A stretch of DNA of 64,000 nt from Anniella stebbinsi (lineage: Eukaryota; Chordata; Lepidosauria; Squamata; Anniellidae). The number at the start of each line of letters is the position of its first letter. Position 1 is the stretch's first letter. The DNA lies in contig JARDYH010000004.1 of the NCBI GenBank assembly GCA_029215795.1, positions 217,304,017 through 217,368,016 of the forward strand. Reading direction: 5' to 3'. Of this stretch, positions 11,308 to 22,267 are shown piece after piece. Made by a program: the position numbers and the translations under genes. The notes beneath the pieces were generated by a model that ran no database searches, was not told the origin of the DNA, and saw only the letters and a list, made by a program, of their open reading frames with translations.

Positions 11308-11351
<44 letters not shown>
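11308..11351. repeat. (CT)n microsatellite
   Basis: About 22 CT dinucleotides. The adjacent Ser-Leu and Arg-Glu frames are artefacts of the repeat. Confidence 0.95.
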
Positions 11352-11354
<3 letters not shown>

Positions 11355-11629
11355 TGAGATCAGATTAGCACACTGTCTGCCTTCCAGAGGAGAATCTAAG
11401 ACAGACTTGCGTATTTTGTGGTGCTTTTTCTGCTCACTTTTACCGAAGAGTCTTGGATCTCTGATGCAGTGCCACTGTTTCACTCAGGGCCCGCCCTACC
11501 GTTACGCAGGCTCATGAGCCTGCATCAGCTGGCAGACCAAGAAGATCAGCGAAAGGCACCACACTCCCCCATCCACCCCCACCAGGAGGGTCCACCACCA
11601 CTTCCAGCGGGTGCTCTGGAGTGCTCCAC

Positions 11630-11731
11630 TAGGGTGACCATATGGAAAGGAGGACTGAGCTCCTGTATCTTTAACAGTTGCATAGAAAAGGGAATTTCAG
11701 CCGATGTCATTTGTATGCATGCAGCTGTAGT
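11630..11731. mobile_element. Palindromic MITE family A, truncated quarter copy
   Basis: TAGGGTGACCATATGGAAAG through TTTGTATGCATGCAGC, then it stops abruptly where another family A copy begins. Confidence 0.75.
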
Positions 11732-12178
11732 TAGGGTGACCAGATAAAATCCAGGTCAGGGCTCATGTAACTTTAACAGTTGTAGAGAAAAGGGAATTTC
11801 AGACAGTGTCATTTGTACGCAATTAGTTCCTGGTGAAATTCCCTCTTCATCACAACAGTTAAAGTTGCAGGGGCCCTGCCTTCTTTTGTATATGGTCACT
11901 TTAGTATAGTGCCTGCACCTTTAACAGTTGTGATGAAGAGGGAAAGCGCATTTTCGCCGTGTGAACAAGCGATTATGCGCATTAACGTCTTCTAAAGCGC
12001 TTTTTGGACATCAATTAATGCGCTTCGCCGCCTCTCGCCGCCTCCCGTGCAGAGGGATTAGGTGTAAATGCGCCTCCGCGATAATGCGCATAATCCCCGA
12101 ACCGGGCGCAAAAGCGCATCCTTGTGGAGGGGGCCAAAGGTACAGGAACCCTGTCCTCCTTTTCATATGGTCACCCTA
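11732..12178. mobile_element. Palindromic MITE family A with GCGCAT insert
   Basis: A second copy begins TAGGGTGACCAGATAAAATC directly after the truncated one. Its second half is cut after GATGAAGAGGGAA and resumes at about AAAGGTACAGGAACCCTG, ending CATATGGTCACCCTA. The gap is filled by the CpG-rich element at 11945-12134. About 110 bases of normal MITE sequence are missing at the junction. Confidence 0.75.
11945..12134 (-). mobile_element. CpG-rich GCGCAT element, copy 3, truncated and inverted
   Basis: Matches the reverse complement of the left part of the 32137 copy: ATGCGCTTCGCCGCCTCTCG, ATTAGGTGTAAATGCGC and ATGCGCATAATC occur in the same order. It ends CTTGTGGAGG, the counterpart of the CTTGTAGAGG terminus. 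CpG-rich, non-coding, inside a family A MITE. Confidence 0.6.
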
Positions 12179-12179
12179 G

Positions 12180-14119
12180 CTCCACCAGCTGCTCTCCCAC
12201 TGCGGCATTTGGCAGAGAGCAACTGGAGGAGGTCTCTGGAGCAACCTGCTGTCGTTGGCCACTGCTTTTCTCCTGACAGCATAGTCCAACACCTGCAACC
12301 TCTCACAAGAGTTCGGCTGAGTTCTCATGGGAGCCGCATGGATGGAACGGGGCACAAAGCAGGAGCAAACTGGCAAGCAGGCAGGCTAGAGGGAGCAGGG
12401 AGCAGCAGCCTCGCTTGAGACAACAAGATATATTGGGCTGGGGCTGGTTTCACCTGTTGTTTTGCTTTCTTTCCATGAGTGGCGGTTGAAGCTTTTCCCA
12501 TGAATTGTTTTAATGGGCATTCTTTTTAATTGGTGGGGTGTTGTTTGCTTCCCTCACCCCCAATTGTTATAGTGTTCTGAGAACCATTACAGAAGAAAAC
12601 TGGTATACAAATATCGTAAGTACATTTGCCGTGAAGCGGATGCATGTTATTGGATCAGCACGGTTAGCGGTTTGGCTCTGGTGACTGTCCATACCCCTCA
12701 GGCTGGTCCTTTCTTGCTGTGCCTCAGTGTTTCATGGCTATAAAATGGGACCAAGATCCACTAGATGGTATGGATGCAACTTTGTGCATCCATGTGCATT
12801 ATATGCATTTGGCATGCGGTGTAGTACGCTGCTTGTCTCAGTACCAGTCTGGAGCCACCTGTATGCATGCATTTTCAGTTTTTGCTTTCTAGTTGGAGCA
12901 CGTTGGAGCATGGGTTGCATTGGGCCACCAGGCCATGCGGCTGGATTGTAAGCACTGCCACACATGTGCAAAACATCCCTATTTTCAACTCTGAAAGGTG
13001 GGGAAATGTGCTAATAGAACAAGATTTACCCCAAACACTTTCAGGTTGCATCCATATATTTTTTTAAATGATAATAAACTGAAACTTTAATATCAGACTT
13101 TTGGCTTTGTTGTTTACTTTCCCCACACATCTGTCCCCATTAAAACTTTTCCCGATTTGTTCTTTGTGGGTTTTTTATTTTTATTTTTTAGTTACAGAAA
13201 CGGAATGATAATAGACTTTGATAAGGTTTCGGTAAACAAAAATATTGCATCTCTCGAATCCAGTTACCTGACAGAAGACATTAGAGGAGAGAAACCTCAG
13301 ATTGTGTTTAGGCCTGGACATGTATTGTTAAATGTGACATGCTCAATTTATCATTAGTTATGAAGTAAAAACGGATGAATACACATTCAATTTAGTTCAG
13401 CTGCTTTCTTCATTTATCACACTCTTTCATCATCCATCATCCCCCTTCCCACCCCTTTTGATTTAAACAAATAACGTACTTTCATAAGTTTAATCTAATT
13501 AATCATAATTGTAAGGTAATGTTCCCTTAACGAACCAGGCGTTGGGCTTTATAAAAGTTTGCCTCAGATTTTAATAAAATCAGACCCAGATAGAATCTAC
13601 AAATGATCTTGTTTCCCCTCCAAACTACCTTTCCATTTTTCACCCACTCTTCCTGTTATTGTTTCAGCTGATAATGATGGTGATGGATCCGTCGCTCAAG
13701 CGTATTGCCCTCATTTTTAGAACAACGGTTTCAAGATATTGGAAAGTGTTCATCATTTTATGAGACAAGATATATATTTAAGGACAGGTTAATTGAAGCA
13801 GAAGCAAATAAGAAAATCAACCCAGTGTTTTTTTCACATCATAGCTGCGAAAGAGGGTAACATGTCCTCTATCAGGGCAGTGCATCACAAATGTTGAAGG
13901 CTGTGAAGGTGGCTGTGAAATAGATTCTTCATCTTACTTGCTTCTTAATTTTTCAAATTTCAATTAAATGGAAGGATGTTATCTCCTGGTCTTCTAGAGC
14001 TCTGGTCCAAAAAAAGAATGTTGAAGATGTTTAAAACAGAAAACTGAAAGTCCATGGAATTTGCTTCAATTCCTAACGTGGAGGGAAATTACATGACTGC
14101 GCCAGTCTGAGGCAGTGGT
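12180..14119. other. Non-coding DNA, partly conserved-looking
   Basis: No gene. The part from about 13090 to 14000 is AT-rich, free of recognised repeats and looks like conserved non-coding sequence. The 116- and 77-codon frames near 12068-12971 lack support. Confidence 0.35.
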
Positions 14120-14275
14120 TAGGGTGACCATATGGAATGGAGGACAGTGCTCCTACATCTTTAACAGTTTTATAGAAAATGGAATTTCAGCAGGGGTCAT
14201 TTGTATGCATGCAGCACCTGCTCTTCATCACAGCAGTTAAAGCTGCAGGAGCCCTGCCCTCTTTTGTATCTGTTT
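14120..14275. mobile_element. Palindromic MITE family A, half copy
   Basis: TAGGGTGACCATATGGAATG through GCAGCACCTG, with a small deletion before CTCTTCATCACAGC, then GGAGCCCTGCCCTCTTTTG. Confidence 0.75.
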
Positions 14276-14377
14276 ACAGTTACCATGCATGAGGTTTACA
14301 ATGATTTGCAATAATTGAACAGCGAACAAAAATAGTTTGCTGTGACAAAGCAATTTAATATCCAGCTTCTTACACCT

Positions 14378-14402
14378 GTTTCGCATGCAAATGCTTCATC
14401 AG
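14378..14402 (-). other. Hammerhead-like motif, minus strand
   Basis: The minus strand reads CTGATGAAGCATTTGCATGC then GAAAC. GCAT/ATGC forms a perfect 4-bp stem with a four-base loop between CTGATGA and GAAA, the hammerhead core order. A GTC triplet follows about 34 bases later (near 14344), preceded by bases that can pair with ACAGG after GAAA. One extra A after CTGATGA departs from the classical core, so activity is uncertain. See the similar motif at 59151-59215. Confidence 0.35.
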
Positions 14403-14409
14403 AAAATTG

Positions 14410-15990
14410 CAACTGGAAAACATAATTAAAGACAGCTAAGCATTATAATCTGGGTGAGTTATATCATTATTACAGCTGATCTATTATATTAACATTTTGG
14501 ATGTGTAACCTACTCTCTGGGGGGGGGTCTTCTTTTTTTCCTTCATCCCTCTAATTCACATAGGTTTACACAGGAGGTTTCATAAGCGAAGCTTTTAAAA
14601 AGTGGAATACACATGCTCTGGAACCTTCTTAAATTGAAGAGGATAAACCACTTATAATATTTAAATCATATCCCATCCTGTGTGGGTAATTTCCTATCCT
14701 GCCACCTTATAACACTGGCTAATCTATTCCTCTTCCATTCCTTTGTATGGAGTAGGTTTCTTCTCTTCTCAATAAAGTCTCTTGGGCTATGTCACTATAC
14801 CATCATTCTAATGGGAATATGTAACAGATTAGGATGATGCCAAACCAGGGACCTGTGTGTTTCACCCAAGATGAGACAAATTTCTAAGTTACAGCCTGCC
14901 TTTGAGTTTTCAGAAATGGAGATCAGTCAATGGAGGCTGGTGGCTCCGATGTCTGCAGGGCAATGAATCCGCTCCTGGTTTCAGTCAGAACTCTAAAGGA
15001 GATAAACAAGGTATTCTGCACCTTGGATAGCTCCTTTATTGTTCTGACGGGTTCTGACTGATATCGGAGCCACAGCTGAGATCAGCCATTGCTTTTCTAT
15101 CCTAGAATTTGCGAAAAATTTCATTTTTTTTATTTGCATTTCTGTGCCACCTTTGTGAAACCAGCCAGGGTGTTTTACAAAACTATATATGCAGATTTAA
15201 TCAATTAGGTGATTAGATTGCAATCCCATGCACCCATGCCTTGAAGTAAGCCCCTGTGAAAACCCTACGACTTAGTTCTGAGTAAACATGCATGGGACTG
15301 CACTGTTCATTATTTTTAATAAAAGCGCTTTCAAACTGCATCTTGAAAGAGGCATTCCATCCCCTGTGAGAGGGAACATAGAATGCCTCTTCTTCGATGA
15401 CGTCCTCTGTGACACATGCATCTACAAAGTATTATGTTTTCCTATAAAACTACTGTTTCTTGTGCAGATTTATGCAGATTTAATCAATTAGGCAATTAAT
15501 TGTCTGAAACATATTAACTTAAGCTTTCTTTAATTGGGCAACAGCCCTACTAATTAGTATCCTGTTTCCTTCTCCTACCTGCCTTCCTTCAGTGTCTTCA
15601 ATTCTCAAGCACTTTTAAAGTTTTTATTTGTTTATTTAAAAGGTAATGAGCCAGTAAGTCAGGGGATCCCTGAAATGGAAAGAAATAAAGGACAGCTCAG
15701 AAGTGAAATTGAAAAGAATGCTCGCCTGGGAAGCAGCCATATATTGAGAGAGAGTGCTTTTCTCCACAAGGCATATATTGTGCACTTGTCGATTTGCACA
15801 ATTTTTGTAAGTGTTTAATTGATTTTTATAAATGAATGGGATCAGCCATGGTGCAAACTCTCCCCCATTTGAAGCAAGAGACCATACGTGCCACTGCATC
15901 ACAACAACACCCCCTCCCTACCCAACCACCCATACAGACAATATCCTGGGACATCCCTGCCATGCCTGGCCCTGAGCCAAATGAGCTCTC
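14410..15990. other. Non-coding DNA, no gene seen
   Basis: AT-rich sequence. Near 14935-15075 an imperfect inverted pair (GGTGGCTCCGATGTC ... TGATATCGGAGCCAC) flanks AAAGGAGATAAACAAGG / CCTTGGATAGCTCC, so a short palindromic element is likely there. A related pair occurs at 19440-19650. Confidence 0.35.
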
Positions 15991-15995
15991 TGAAG

Positions 15996-16313
15996 TAGGG
16001 TGACCATATGGAAAGAAGGACAGGGCTCCTGTATTTTTAACAGTTGTATAGAAAAGGAAATTCCAGCAGGTGACATTTGTATGCATGCAGCACCTGGTGA
16101 AATTCTCTCTTCATTACAACAGTTAAAGCTGCAGGAGCCCTGCCCTTTTTTTGTATCTGGTCACTCCAGTTAGGCTCCTGCAGCTTTAACTGTTGTGATG
16201 AAGAGGGAATTTCACCAGGTGCTGCATGCATACAAGTGACACCTGCTGAAATTTCCCTTTCAATACAACTGTTAAAGTTACAGGAACCCTGTCCTGCTTT
16301 CCATGTGGTGCCC
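15996..16313. mobile_element. Palindromic MITE family A, full inverted dimer
   Basis: Starts TAGGGTGACCATATGG. Both halves are present and the right end (TTCCATGTGGTG) runs straight into another palindromic element at about 16305. Confidence 0.8.
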
Positions 16314-16558
16314 TCCAGATGTGTTGAACTTAAATTCCCATGATGACAGCCAGTGCGGTGTAGTGGCTAAAGTGTTGGACTGGGAGTCGGGCGATCCGGT
16401 CCCCCACTCAGCCTTGGAAACCCACTGGGTGACTTTAGGCCAGTCACAGACTCTCAGCCCAACCTACCTCACAAGGTTGTTGTTGTGAGGATAAAATAGA
16501 GAGGAAGGGGCTATGTACACCGCCTTGAGTTCCTTGGAGGAAAAAAGCCAGGATATAA

Positions 16559-16595
<37 letters not shown>

Positions 16596-16660
16596 CCCAG
16601 CCATTGGCCATGCTGGCTGGAAATTGTGGGAGTTGCAGCCCAACACATCCAGAAGGTATT
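16305..16660. mobile_element. Palindromic MITE family C, split by a SINE
   Basis: Left arm CCCTCCAGATGTGTTGAACT (16310 onward) and right arm ending CCCAACACATCCAGAAGG (to about 16657) are inverse copies. They flank CCAGCCATTGGCCATGCTGGC, the usual centre of this family. The SINE at 16349-16590 splits the arms. Confidence 0.65.
16349..16590 (+). mobile_element. Sauria-type SINE (tRNA-derived head)
   Basis: Begins GCCAGTGCGGTGTAGTGGCT, a tRNA-like A-box region, with a degenerate B-box near 16390-16405. The body includes GGGTGACTTTAGGCCAGTCAC, CAACCTACCTCACAAGG and CACCGCCTTGAGTTCC, and the tail is (ATT)n. Sauria SINEs are restricted to squamates as far as I know and borrow the Bov-B LINE 3' end, so this is the best single marker of the source lineage. 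Confidence 0.75.
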
Positions 16661-17069
16661 GAGTTGGGGAAGGCTGGACTAGATGATCTCTGAAGTCCCT
16701 CCCGACTCTGTACTTCTGTGCTTTGATGGTCTGGATTGGGCATATAAACCCTTCCTAGCATCAGCAGAAGGACTTGTATTGAATGCAACCCTAGGATTTA
16801 CATCAGTTTCTTGATCATTTTAAATATTTCTTGGCCACCTTTCAGGGCAGAAACCTTCCCAAGGCAACATACAGCAATAAAACACATAAAACTAGTATGA
16901 TATTAAAAAAGATAAAACCACAATAAAAGCAGTAAAAATGCAATACAACAAAAACAGCAATAAAAACAGCAACAAAAAAAGAGCTTTTCACTCTTACCTG
17001 ACTTCTCTTGATATCAACGGCTGCTTTGCTGTGATTTCAGAGTGAACCTGGGCTGCTATTATTATCAAT

Positions 17070-17480
17070 AATATTATTATTATTTAGATTTATATACTGC
17101 TTACCATATTTTCAAAGAGAGAATTTAAATACATTAAAATACATTGCAATATACATTTAAATACAATTAAAATAGATACTAATTGCTTAAAACTTGTATA
17201 GCAAACATTGATTAAAAAACTATTAAAACCAATACAACGCTACAATTAACAAACTAGGCAGCACACACACTAAGGGAAGGGCTGGGTGGAGAGATGGATC
17301 TTTCATTGGCGCCTAAAGCATGCCTCAGTTGGCACCTCCCAAGGGGGGAAGTCATTCCATAAGGTGGTCGCCACCACGGAGAAAACCCACTTCCATGTTG
17401 CTGCAATCTGTAATCTGCAGGTTTTGGTACAACCAGCAAGACCTTCTCCAATCATCTTAACAACCTCATAGGTTGGTATT
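17070..17480 (-). mobile_element. CR1/L3-type LINE 3' end fragment
   Basis: The minus strand ends in the L3 C-terminal pattern seen at 28301-29584 (frame near 17390-17340 reading VFSVVATTLWNDFP) followed by a 3' UTR. The coding part is short and decayed. Confidence 0.6.
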
Positions 17481-17532
17481 GGGGAAGGCAATCTGTCAAT
17501 TAAGAAGAAGGCAGCTGCGCACCATCAGTGAC

Positions 17533-17875
17533 TCTGGGCATTTCTACATGAGGCTTTTATCCCACACCTTTACCAAGGCTTCTGCTTCTGATTTCTTTGC
17601 AGGATTAACTTTGACTCCTTTACACATGTTTTTTCCAGGGGTTTTCTTTCTCTGCCATTCTGTATGTTTCATTATACAACCACTAGATGGTGCTGCAGTA
17701 TAGTGGTATTGCACAATTAGACGACACACTCATTCCACCATTTCTAAATATTACCAGACCTATGAGAGGACTGCAGTAATGGTTGCAAAGCACAGAAGAC
17801 ACCCTGGAAGGTAACGACATCGTGTAAAGGACCCACAAGCAGTCAGAAGTGCACAATAAAAGCCTTATGTAGAAA
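17533..17875. mobile_element. Palindromic MITE with TCTACATGAGGC ends
   Basis: GCATTTCTACATGAGGCTTT at the left is the inverse of AAAGCCTTATGTAGAAAGC at the right (about 17856-17874), allowing mismatches. No coding capacity. A CTCF-like CCACTAGATGGTGC lies inside at about 17681-17694. Confidence 0.6.
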
Positions 17876-17889
17876 GCCTCTCAGGAAAT

Positions 17890-18800
17890 TTCAAAATTTC
17901 CAATGGCACCTCTCTGGTGAGGAGTATGTTTGAAGAGCTCAGAAGCTCTTCATTGCAATGGGGCAGGTGGCCTTTCTTGCTTGTTATCTATGTGGGGCCA
18001 TTTGCCCCAACTTTATCAGCTCTCATCTTGACTTTTTTAACCTCCCTATTCCCCTACCGCTACCCATTTCTGACTGCCTGGCTCTGCTGGAGTTGCAGGC
18101 AGTTAGAGATGTGCCTGGTTTATCTCTGCCTTAATTCTCTCCAAAGTCAAATGCAATGTTACTTGTAAGGAGAGGAAAAGGGGGGAATCACCCCTTCTAA
18201 GGTGTTGTACATCAAATAGATTATCAGTCAAAGTCTCCCAAAACACTTCAGCCGAGATTGTTCTCATTCTTCCCATTATCTGGGCTCTGTAAGTTCCCAT
18301 CCCTCTGTCTCCCCCAGTTCGGCTTTTCGGACCACTTCTGTAATGCCCCTGACAAGCCTCAGCTCTGCAATCTTGGCGGTGACACTTTGTAGCATTGCTT
18401 GTCCTACGTTTCTCCTTGTGTTTCTCGGGCAGAGCAGAGAGGCTCCTCCTAATGCCCTGCAGCCGTTACTTGCCATTAGAGGGTGGCCAAAAGCACAGCT
18501 ATCAATTAATGTTAAGTGTAAAGTGGGAGCTCTGTTAATCATTCATTATCTGCTCTGCAAAACAGCCCACGTTGTAGGAGTAGCCAGTCCAATACCCCTT
18601 ACAAGCCCCAAGGTGCCTATCAGCTGCCGCACCGATTATAAAGCTCCTGCATTATCAGGCAGGGGATTTGAAGAAAGGCCCTCGCAACTTGTAGGATGTC
18701 GCAAGCAGTTGGAGAGCTCCAGCCCAGCATCCATCCGGTGACACTGCCACAGATCGTGGGGCACACCTCTCAAATCAGGCAGTGCCGCCATAGAACAGCA
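17890..18800. other. Candidate conserved non-coding block
   Basis: Repeat-free, moderate GC sequence with ATCAATTAATG and GTTAATCATTCATT words and frames on both strands that show no family features. Likely regulatory or unique intergenic DNA. Confidence 0.3.
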
Positions 18801-19054
18801 AAACACCTGGGACCAACAAGCCTGGATGCCGATCAACTGCTAGATTCACACAATACACTCACCCACACCCAGTGGTTGAGCGTGGGTTCTTTGTTGAAAC
18901 GTGGGTTAACGAGTTTTCTGAACCCAGGACATTTCCCACAGGGTGGCTTGTTAACCATGCAGTGCGGTTTTAACCACCCTGAACAATCCAACAACAAACC
19001 ATAGGTTCTCCAGGGGGCTTGTTTGAAAAAAAAAATAAGCCACACTGCATGGTT

Positions 19055-19098
19055 AACAGATATTACACTTGATCTTAGCCAAAAGGCTGAGAAGCAAT
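19055..19098 (-). pseudogene. U2 snRNA 5' fragment (retropseudogene)
   Basis: The minus strand matches the first 44 nucleotides of U2 snRNA with about three changes: GCTTCTCAGCCTTTTGGC then TAAGATCAAGTGTAATATC. Position 19098 corresponds to U2 nucleotide 1. The segment includes the branch-point recognition region but lacks the Sm site and later stems, so it cannot be a working U2 gene. The last four bases (AACA on the plus strand) also belong to the target duplication. Confidence 0.85.
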
Positions 19099-19239
19099 TT
19101 TGTGACAAGTTGAACTGTCTTGATGAGTAATCCCTTACTGTTAGATTTTATTATTGTTTTAAACTGATGTGTCTTTTGCTGATTTTTATGTGTTTTGTTT
19201 ATTGTAATGGCTTTTGCTACACAAATAAACCATTTACTT
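19059..19239 (+). mobile_element. Chimeric retro-insertion with 15-bp target duplication
   Basis: The 181-bp insert is flanked by identical ACTGCATGGTTAACA at 19044-19058 and 19240-19254, a classical LINE-type target duplication. It joins antisense U2 snRNA (19059-19098) to a 141-bp segment that looks like the 3' end of a LINE in plus orientation (CAAATAAACC near its end). The target is a MITE arm. Confidence 0.8.
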
Positions 19240-19729
19240 ACTGCATGGTTAACAAGCCACCCTGCGGAAAATGCCCTAGGTTTGGATAACACACTAACAT
19301 ACAGTTCAGCAAACAACCCATGGTTCAACAACAACCCACACTCAACCACTGAGTGTGGGTTAGCGTGTTGTGTGAACCCAACGTAGTGGGACTAAAAGCT
19401 GCAAGAAATGAACAACTGCTGCTACTGAAAATAGCAGCCCTCAGAGAAGGCTGGTGGATCTGATTTCAGAGGAGCAGAGATTCCATTCTAGATTTTAGTT
19501 ACATCCAGCCAGAAGAGTAAAGGAGCTATCCAAGGTGGTGGACCCTATCCCAAAAATGGTCTAGCACCTTGGATAGCTCCTTTAGACTTCTGGCTGGTTG
19601 CAATTAAAACCCAGAATGGAATCTTCACCCAACCGAAATCGGATCCACCAGTCTCACCTGGCAGCAGTATGTCAATTTGCCATCTTTCCTTCCATAACGT
19701 GTAATATGACTCATTCTGGTCTTTGCTTT

Positions 19730-19806
19730 CCTCCCTCCTTCCCTCCCTTCTTCTTTCCTTTCTTTTTCTTCCCTTCTTCTTCCCATCTTTCCTTCCTTCC
19801 TTCCCC
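19730..19806. repeat. Pyrimidine-rich (CCTT)n-like tract
   Basis: Almost pure C/T on the plus strand, with CCTT and TTCTTC words. Confidence 0.85.
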
Positions 19807-19819
19807 TTCCCTCTCCAAT

Positions 19820-20300
19820 ATTTGTAGGCTGCCTTTCAAGAGTAATACCCCTCCCAAGGTGGCATCCAATATATGAAATACACAACATAAATGCATTTCA
19901 AAAACCATTAAACCCTAATACTAAAATTAATCTAGCCCAGTAAAAACACTAAAATCCAATAGATAGTTACAGCTAAAACCATATCATATATTCAAAATCC
20001 CAATAAAATCCTTTGTAGGAGAAAGCAGAGGAAAACGAATGAGTATTTTAGGGCTCATTTAAAGGCCTGCAGGGAAGGGGTCTGCCGTACCCCAATGGGC
20101 AGAGTATTCCACACAGGTGGGGCCCAGGCCACCCACTGCTATGGAGTGAAAGCAGGGATGGAAACACCCAACACAATAGCAGCAGGATAACTGTATCTTC
20201 ATACTACACCGTACCGATGCAGGGGAAGGAGCGGATATGGGAGCAGCCCCTTGTAGCTGTCATTGTTTAAGTCTATCCTGGGGTACAATTGGATATCACA
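19820..20300 (-). mobile_element. LINE 3' fragment, CR1/L3 group
   Basis: The minus strand carries a decayed C-terminal and 3' UTR of the group, including the counterpart of CCACACAGGTGGGGCCCAGG (20110-20129). Frames are broken. Confidence 0.45.
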
Positions 20301-20597
20301 GTAAATGGGCCGGTCCTATCATTAGCCAAGCGGAGGCAGCTATCTGCAGCGGCAGATGCTGGATGGCAGCAAGTTCCCTTTGCCACGTAGCCATTCTTCA
20401 CCCCCCTAAGCTATAGCCAGCTGCCCTCAGGCAGTGTCGGCTCCAGGCTTTTTTGCAGGCCTTTGGGCAATATAGCCACAATGGGGCCCCTCCCTTAGTT
20501 GGTCTACCTTCTCGCCCTCATTCCCACCAGCTGCTGTTGTTCCTCATCCTCTTGCTCATCATTGCTACCACTTGCACCCTTGAGAGGCAAGTAAACC

Positions 20598-20822
20598 AGG
20601 CCCAGATCTACACCAAGCAGGATATAGCACTATGAAAGCAGCATGAAAGCGGTATATAAAAGGCAGGAGCCACACTACTGCTTTATAGCGGTATTGAAGT
20701 GCACTGACAACTGTTGGGGCCCATTGACACATACCATATACCACTATATCCTGCTTGGTGTGGCTCCAGCCTTTTATATACTGCTTTCATACCGCTATGT
20801 CATGCTTGGTGTAGATCTGGCC
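20598..20822. mobile_element. Palindromic MITE with AGATCTACACCAAGCA ends
   Basis: CCCAGATCTACACCAAGCAG at the left and TGCTTGGTGTAGATCTGG at the right are inverse copies. Inner words GGTATATAAAAGGC / GCCTTTTATATACTGC pair as well. No coding capacity. Confidence 0.8.
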
Positions 20823-20917
20823 CAGGCAGCTAGTAGTCAGTGGCATCTACTGCTTTTCCTTCTCAACACTACTATTGCCTGGGCAGGCAGATGAACAGGC
20901 AGGCTGCATTGGTGAGG

Positions 20918-20942
20918 AGGAGGAGGAGGAGGAGGAGGAGGA
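20918..20942. repeat. (GAG)n microsatellite
   Basis: Eight GAG units; the poly-Glu and poly-Ser frames around it are artefacts. Confidence 0.9.
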
Positions 20943-20962
20943 ACTCCAGTGGCTCTTATCAG

Positions 20963-21336
20963 TTAGGGAGACCCTATTTGGGAAACCAAAAAAGAGGACA
21001 CCTGGGGGGGAAGCAATTTTCGGGGCCTCTGGAAAGCACGTCATTCACTCCCCACCACCTTAAAGGCCCCAAATGGCGTGGAGATGGGGAAAGCATGTCA
21101 TTCCCACCCCCCATTGCTCCAATGGGGGCCGTCCAGGAATAACACGCTTTGCCTTTCAAGGCCCTGATTAGAGCAGTGGTAGGGAAATGACATGCTTCCA
21201 GAAAGTGCATCATTCCCTCTCACCATGCTTAAAGGGCTTTCCAGGACATTAGAGAAAATTACAGAAAATTCCCCCTGACACCCAGGATAGAACAAAATCC
21301 AGGACAAATCCAGGGAAATCCTGACAGGTGGTCACC

Positions 21337-21337
<1 letters not shown>
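20963..21337. mobile_element. Repeat family B, GGGTGACC-like ends
   Basis: Starts TAGGGAGACCCTATTTGGG and ends GACAGGTGGTCACCTA. It resembles family A only at the outermost bases. A related start, AGGGTGACCTTTTGGGAAC, occurs at 34500. Confidence 0.45.
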
Positions 21338-21340
<3 letters not shown>

Positions 21341-21371
<31 letters not shown>

Positions 21372-21700
21372 TATTTATTTATTTATTTATTACCCGCCTC
21401 TCCCAACGGATCGAGGCGGGGAACAGCATTAAACACAAAATACAAAACTGATTAAAAGCACATAAAACCAATACATCATTAAAATACCAATAAAACACCA
21501 ATAAAACAGTGGCCCTCTGCTGGGACTTGGGCCCACAGCAGGTGTCCATCCATGCCTACCCTTGCCGCGTGCCCTGACCTCGGCTGCCAAGGAGGACACG
21601 CTCCCACCGCAACGATTGACATTGGATACAACTGCCGTTGCAATCAACTTCTGCATATGGAATGGGGACATTTTCTTCTCTTTCACTCCAGGCAGCAAAA
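21341..21700 (-). mobile_element. L3-type LINE 3' UTR with (AAT)n/(ATTT)n tail
   Basis: A tail of AAT and ATTT repeats (21341-21392) is followed by CCCGCCTCTCCCAACGGATC, a CCGCCC-type 3' motif as in the element ending at 28103, and then A-rich 3' UTR sequence, all reading on the minus strand. Confidence 0.5.
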
Positions 21701-22267
21701 TGCCTTGGGCCAGGCCTGCACAATAACATCAGTGCCCAAAGTGGGAGGTGGGAAATGGAAGTAGAGGGGTTTTGAAGGAAGTGAGATGGTTTCAAAATGA
21801 GAGAAAACAGGAAGTGGGATGGTTAGGCCAAACTGGGTTATGTGACATGGAATGCTTATAGGTCCACTTTGTCAATGGAAGGCTAGCTTAGAGCAAGGTT
21901 GAGCAGGAGCTAGATCGGGATCTACTGGTAGATCTCTGGATGATTTGGAGTAGATTGGCAAGGGATGCTGACTCCCCATTTTCTCACAACTGTGAAGGGT
22001 TTCTTCCCTAAATCAAGTTCCTGAAAAAGAACGCTTGGGGGGAAACCAGGAGTGGAGCTGGACTTGTGAGCTTGAATCTGGTCATTAGCAACGGAGTAAC
22101 ATGATCCATTACAATGGGAACCTGAAAATAAATAACTTGTCCACCGTATTCTGCAACTGGCAGCTGTACTTTCTGAATACTTCTCAAAAACTGCCCTACC
22201 TACAGCATGTTACAGTTGTGCAATGCTTGTGTGCCTTGTTGCTTCCCACCCGCTCTGCCTGTATGTT

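Larger units (their letters stand above)
18843..19385. mobile_element. Palindromic MITE with TTCACACAA(C/T)AC ends, interrupted
   Basis: The left arm (GATTCACACAATACACTC... CCCAGTGGTTGAGCGTGGGT) is inverse to the right arm (CAACCACTGAGTGTGGGTTA... GTGTTGTGTGAACCC). Each arm carries several TGGTTAAC/GTTAACCA-type words. The centre is split by the U2/LINE insertion at 19059-19239. Confidence 0.75.

Noticed and set aside
16349..16420. Functional tRNA gene
   Set aside because: tRNA-like boxes are part of a SINE with a repeat body and (ATT)n tail; no cloverleaf can be completed.
19055..19098. Functional U2 snRNA gene
   Set aside because: Only the first 44 nucleotides are present, there are substitutions, and no snRNA promoter or 3' box is seen.
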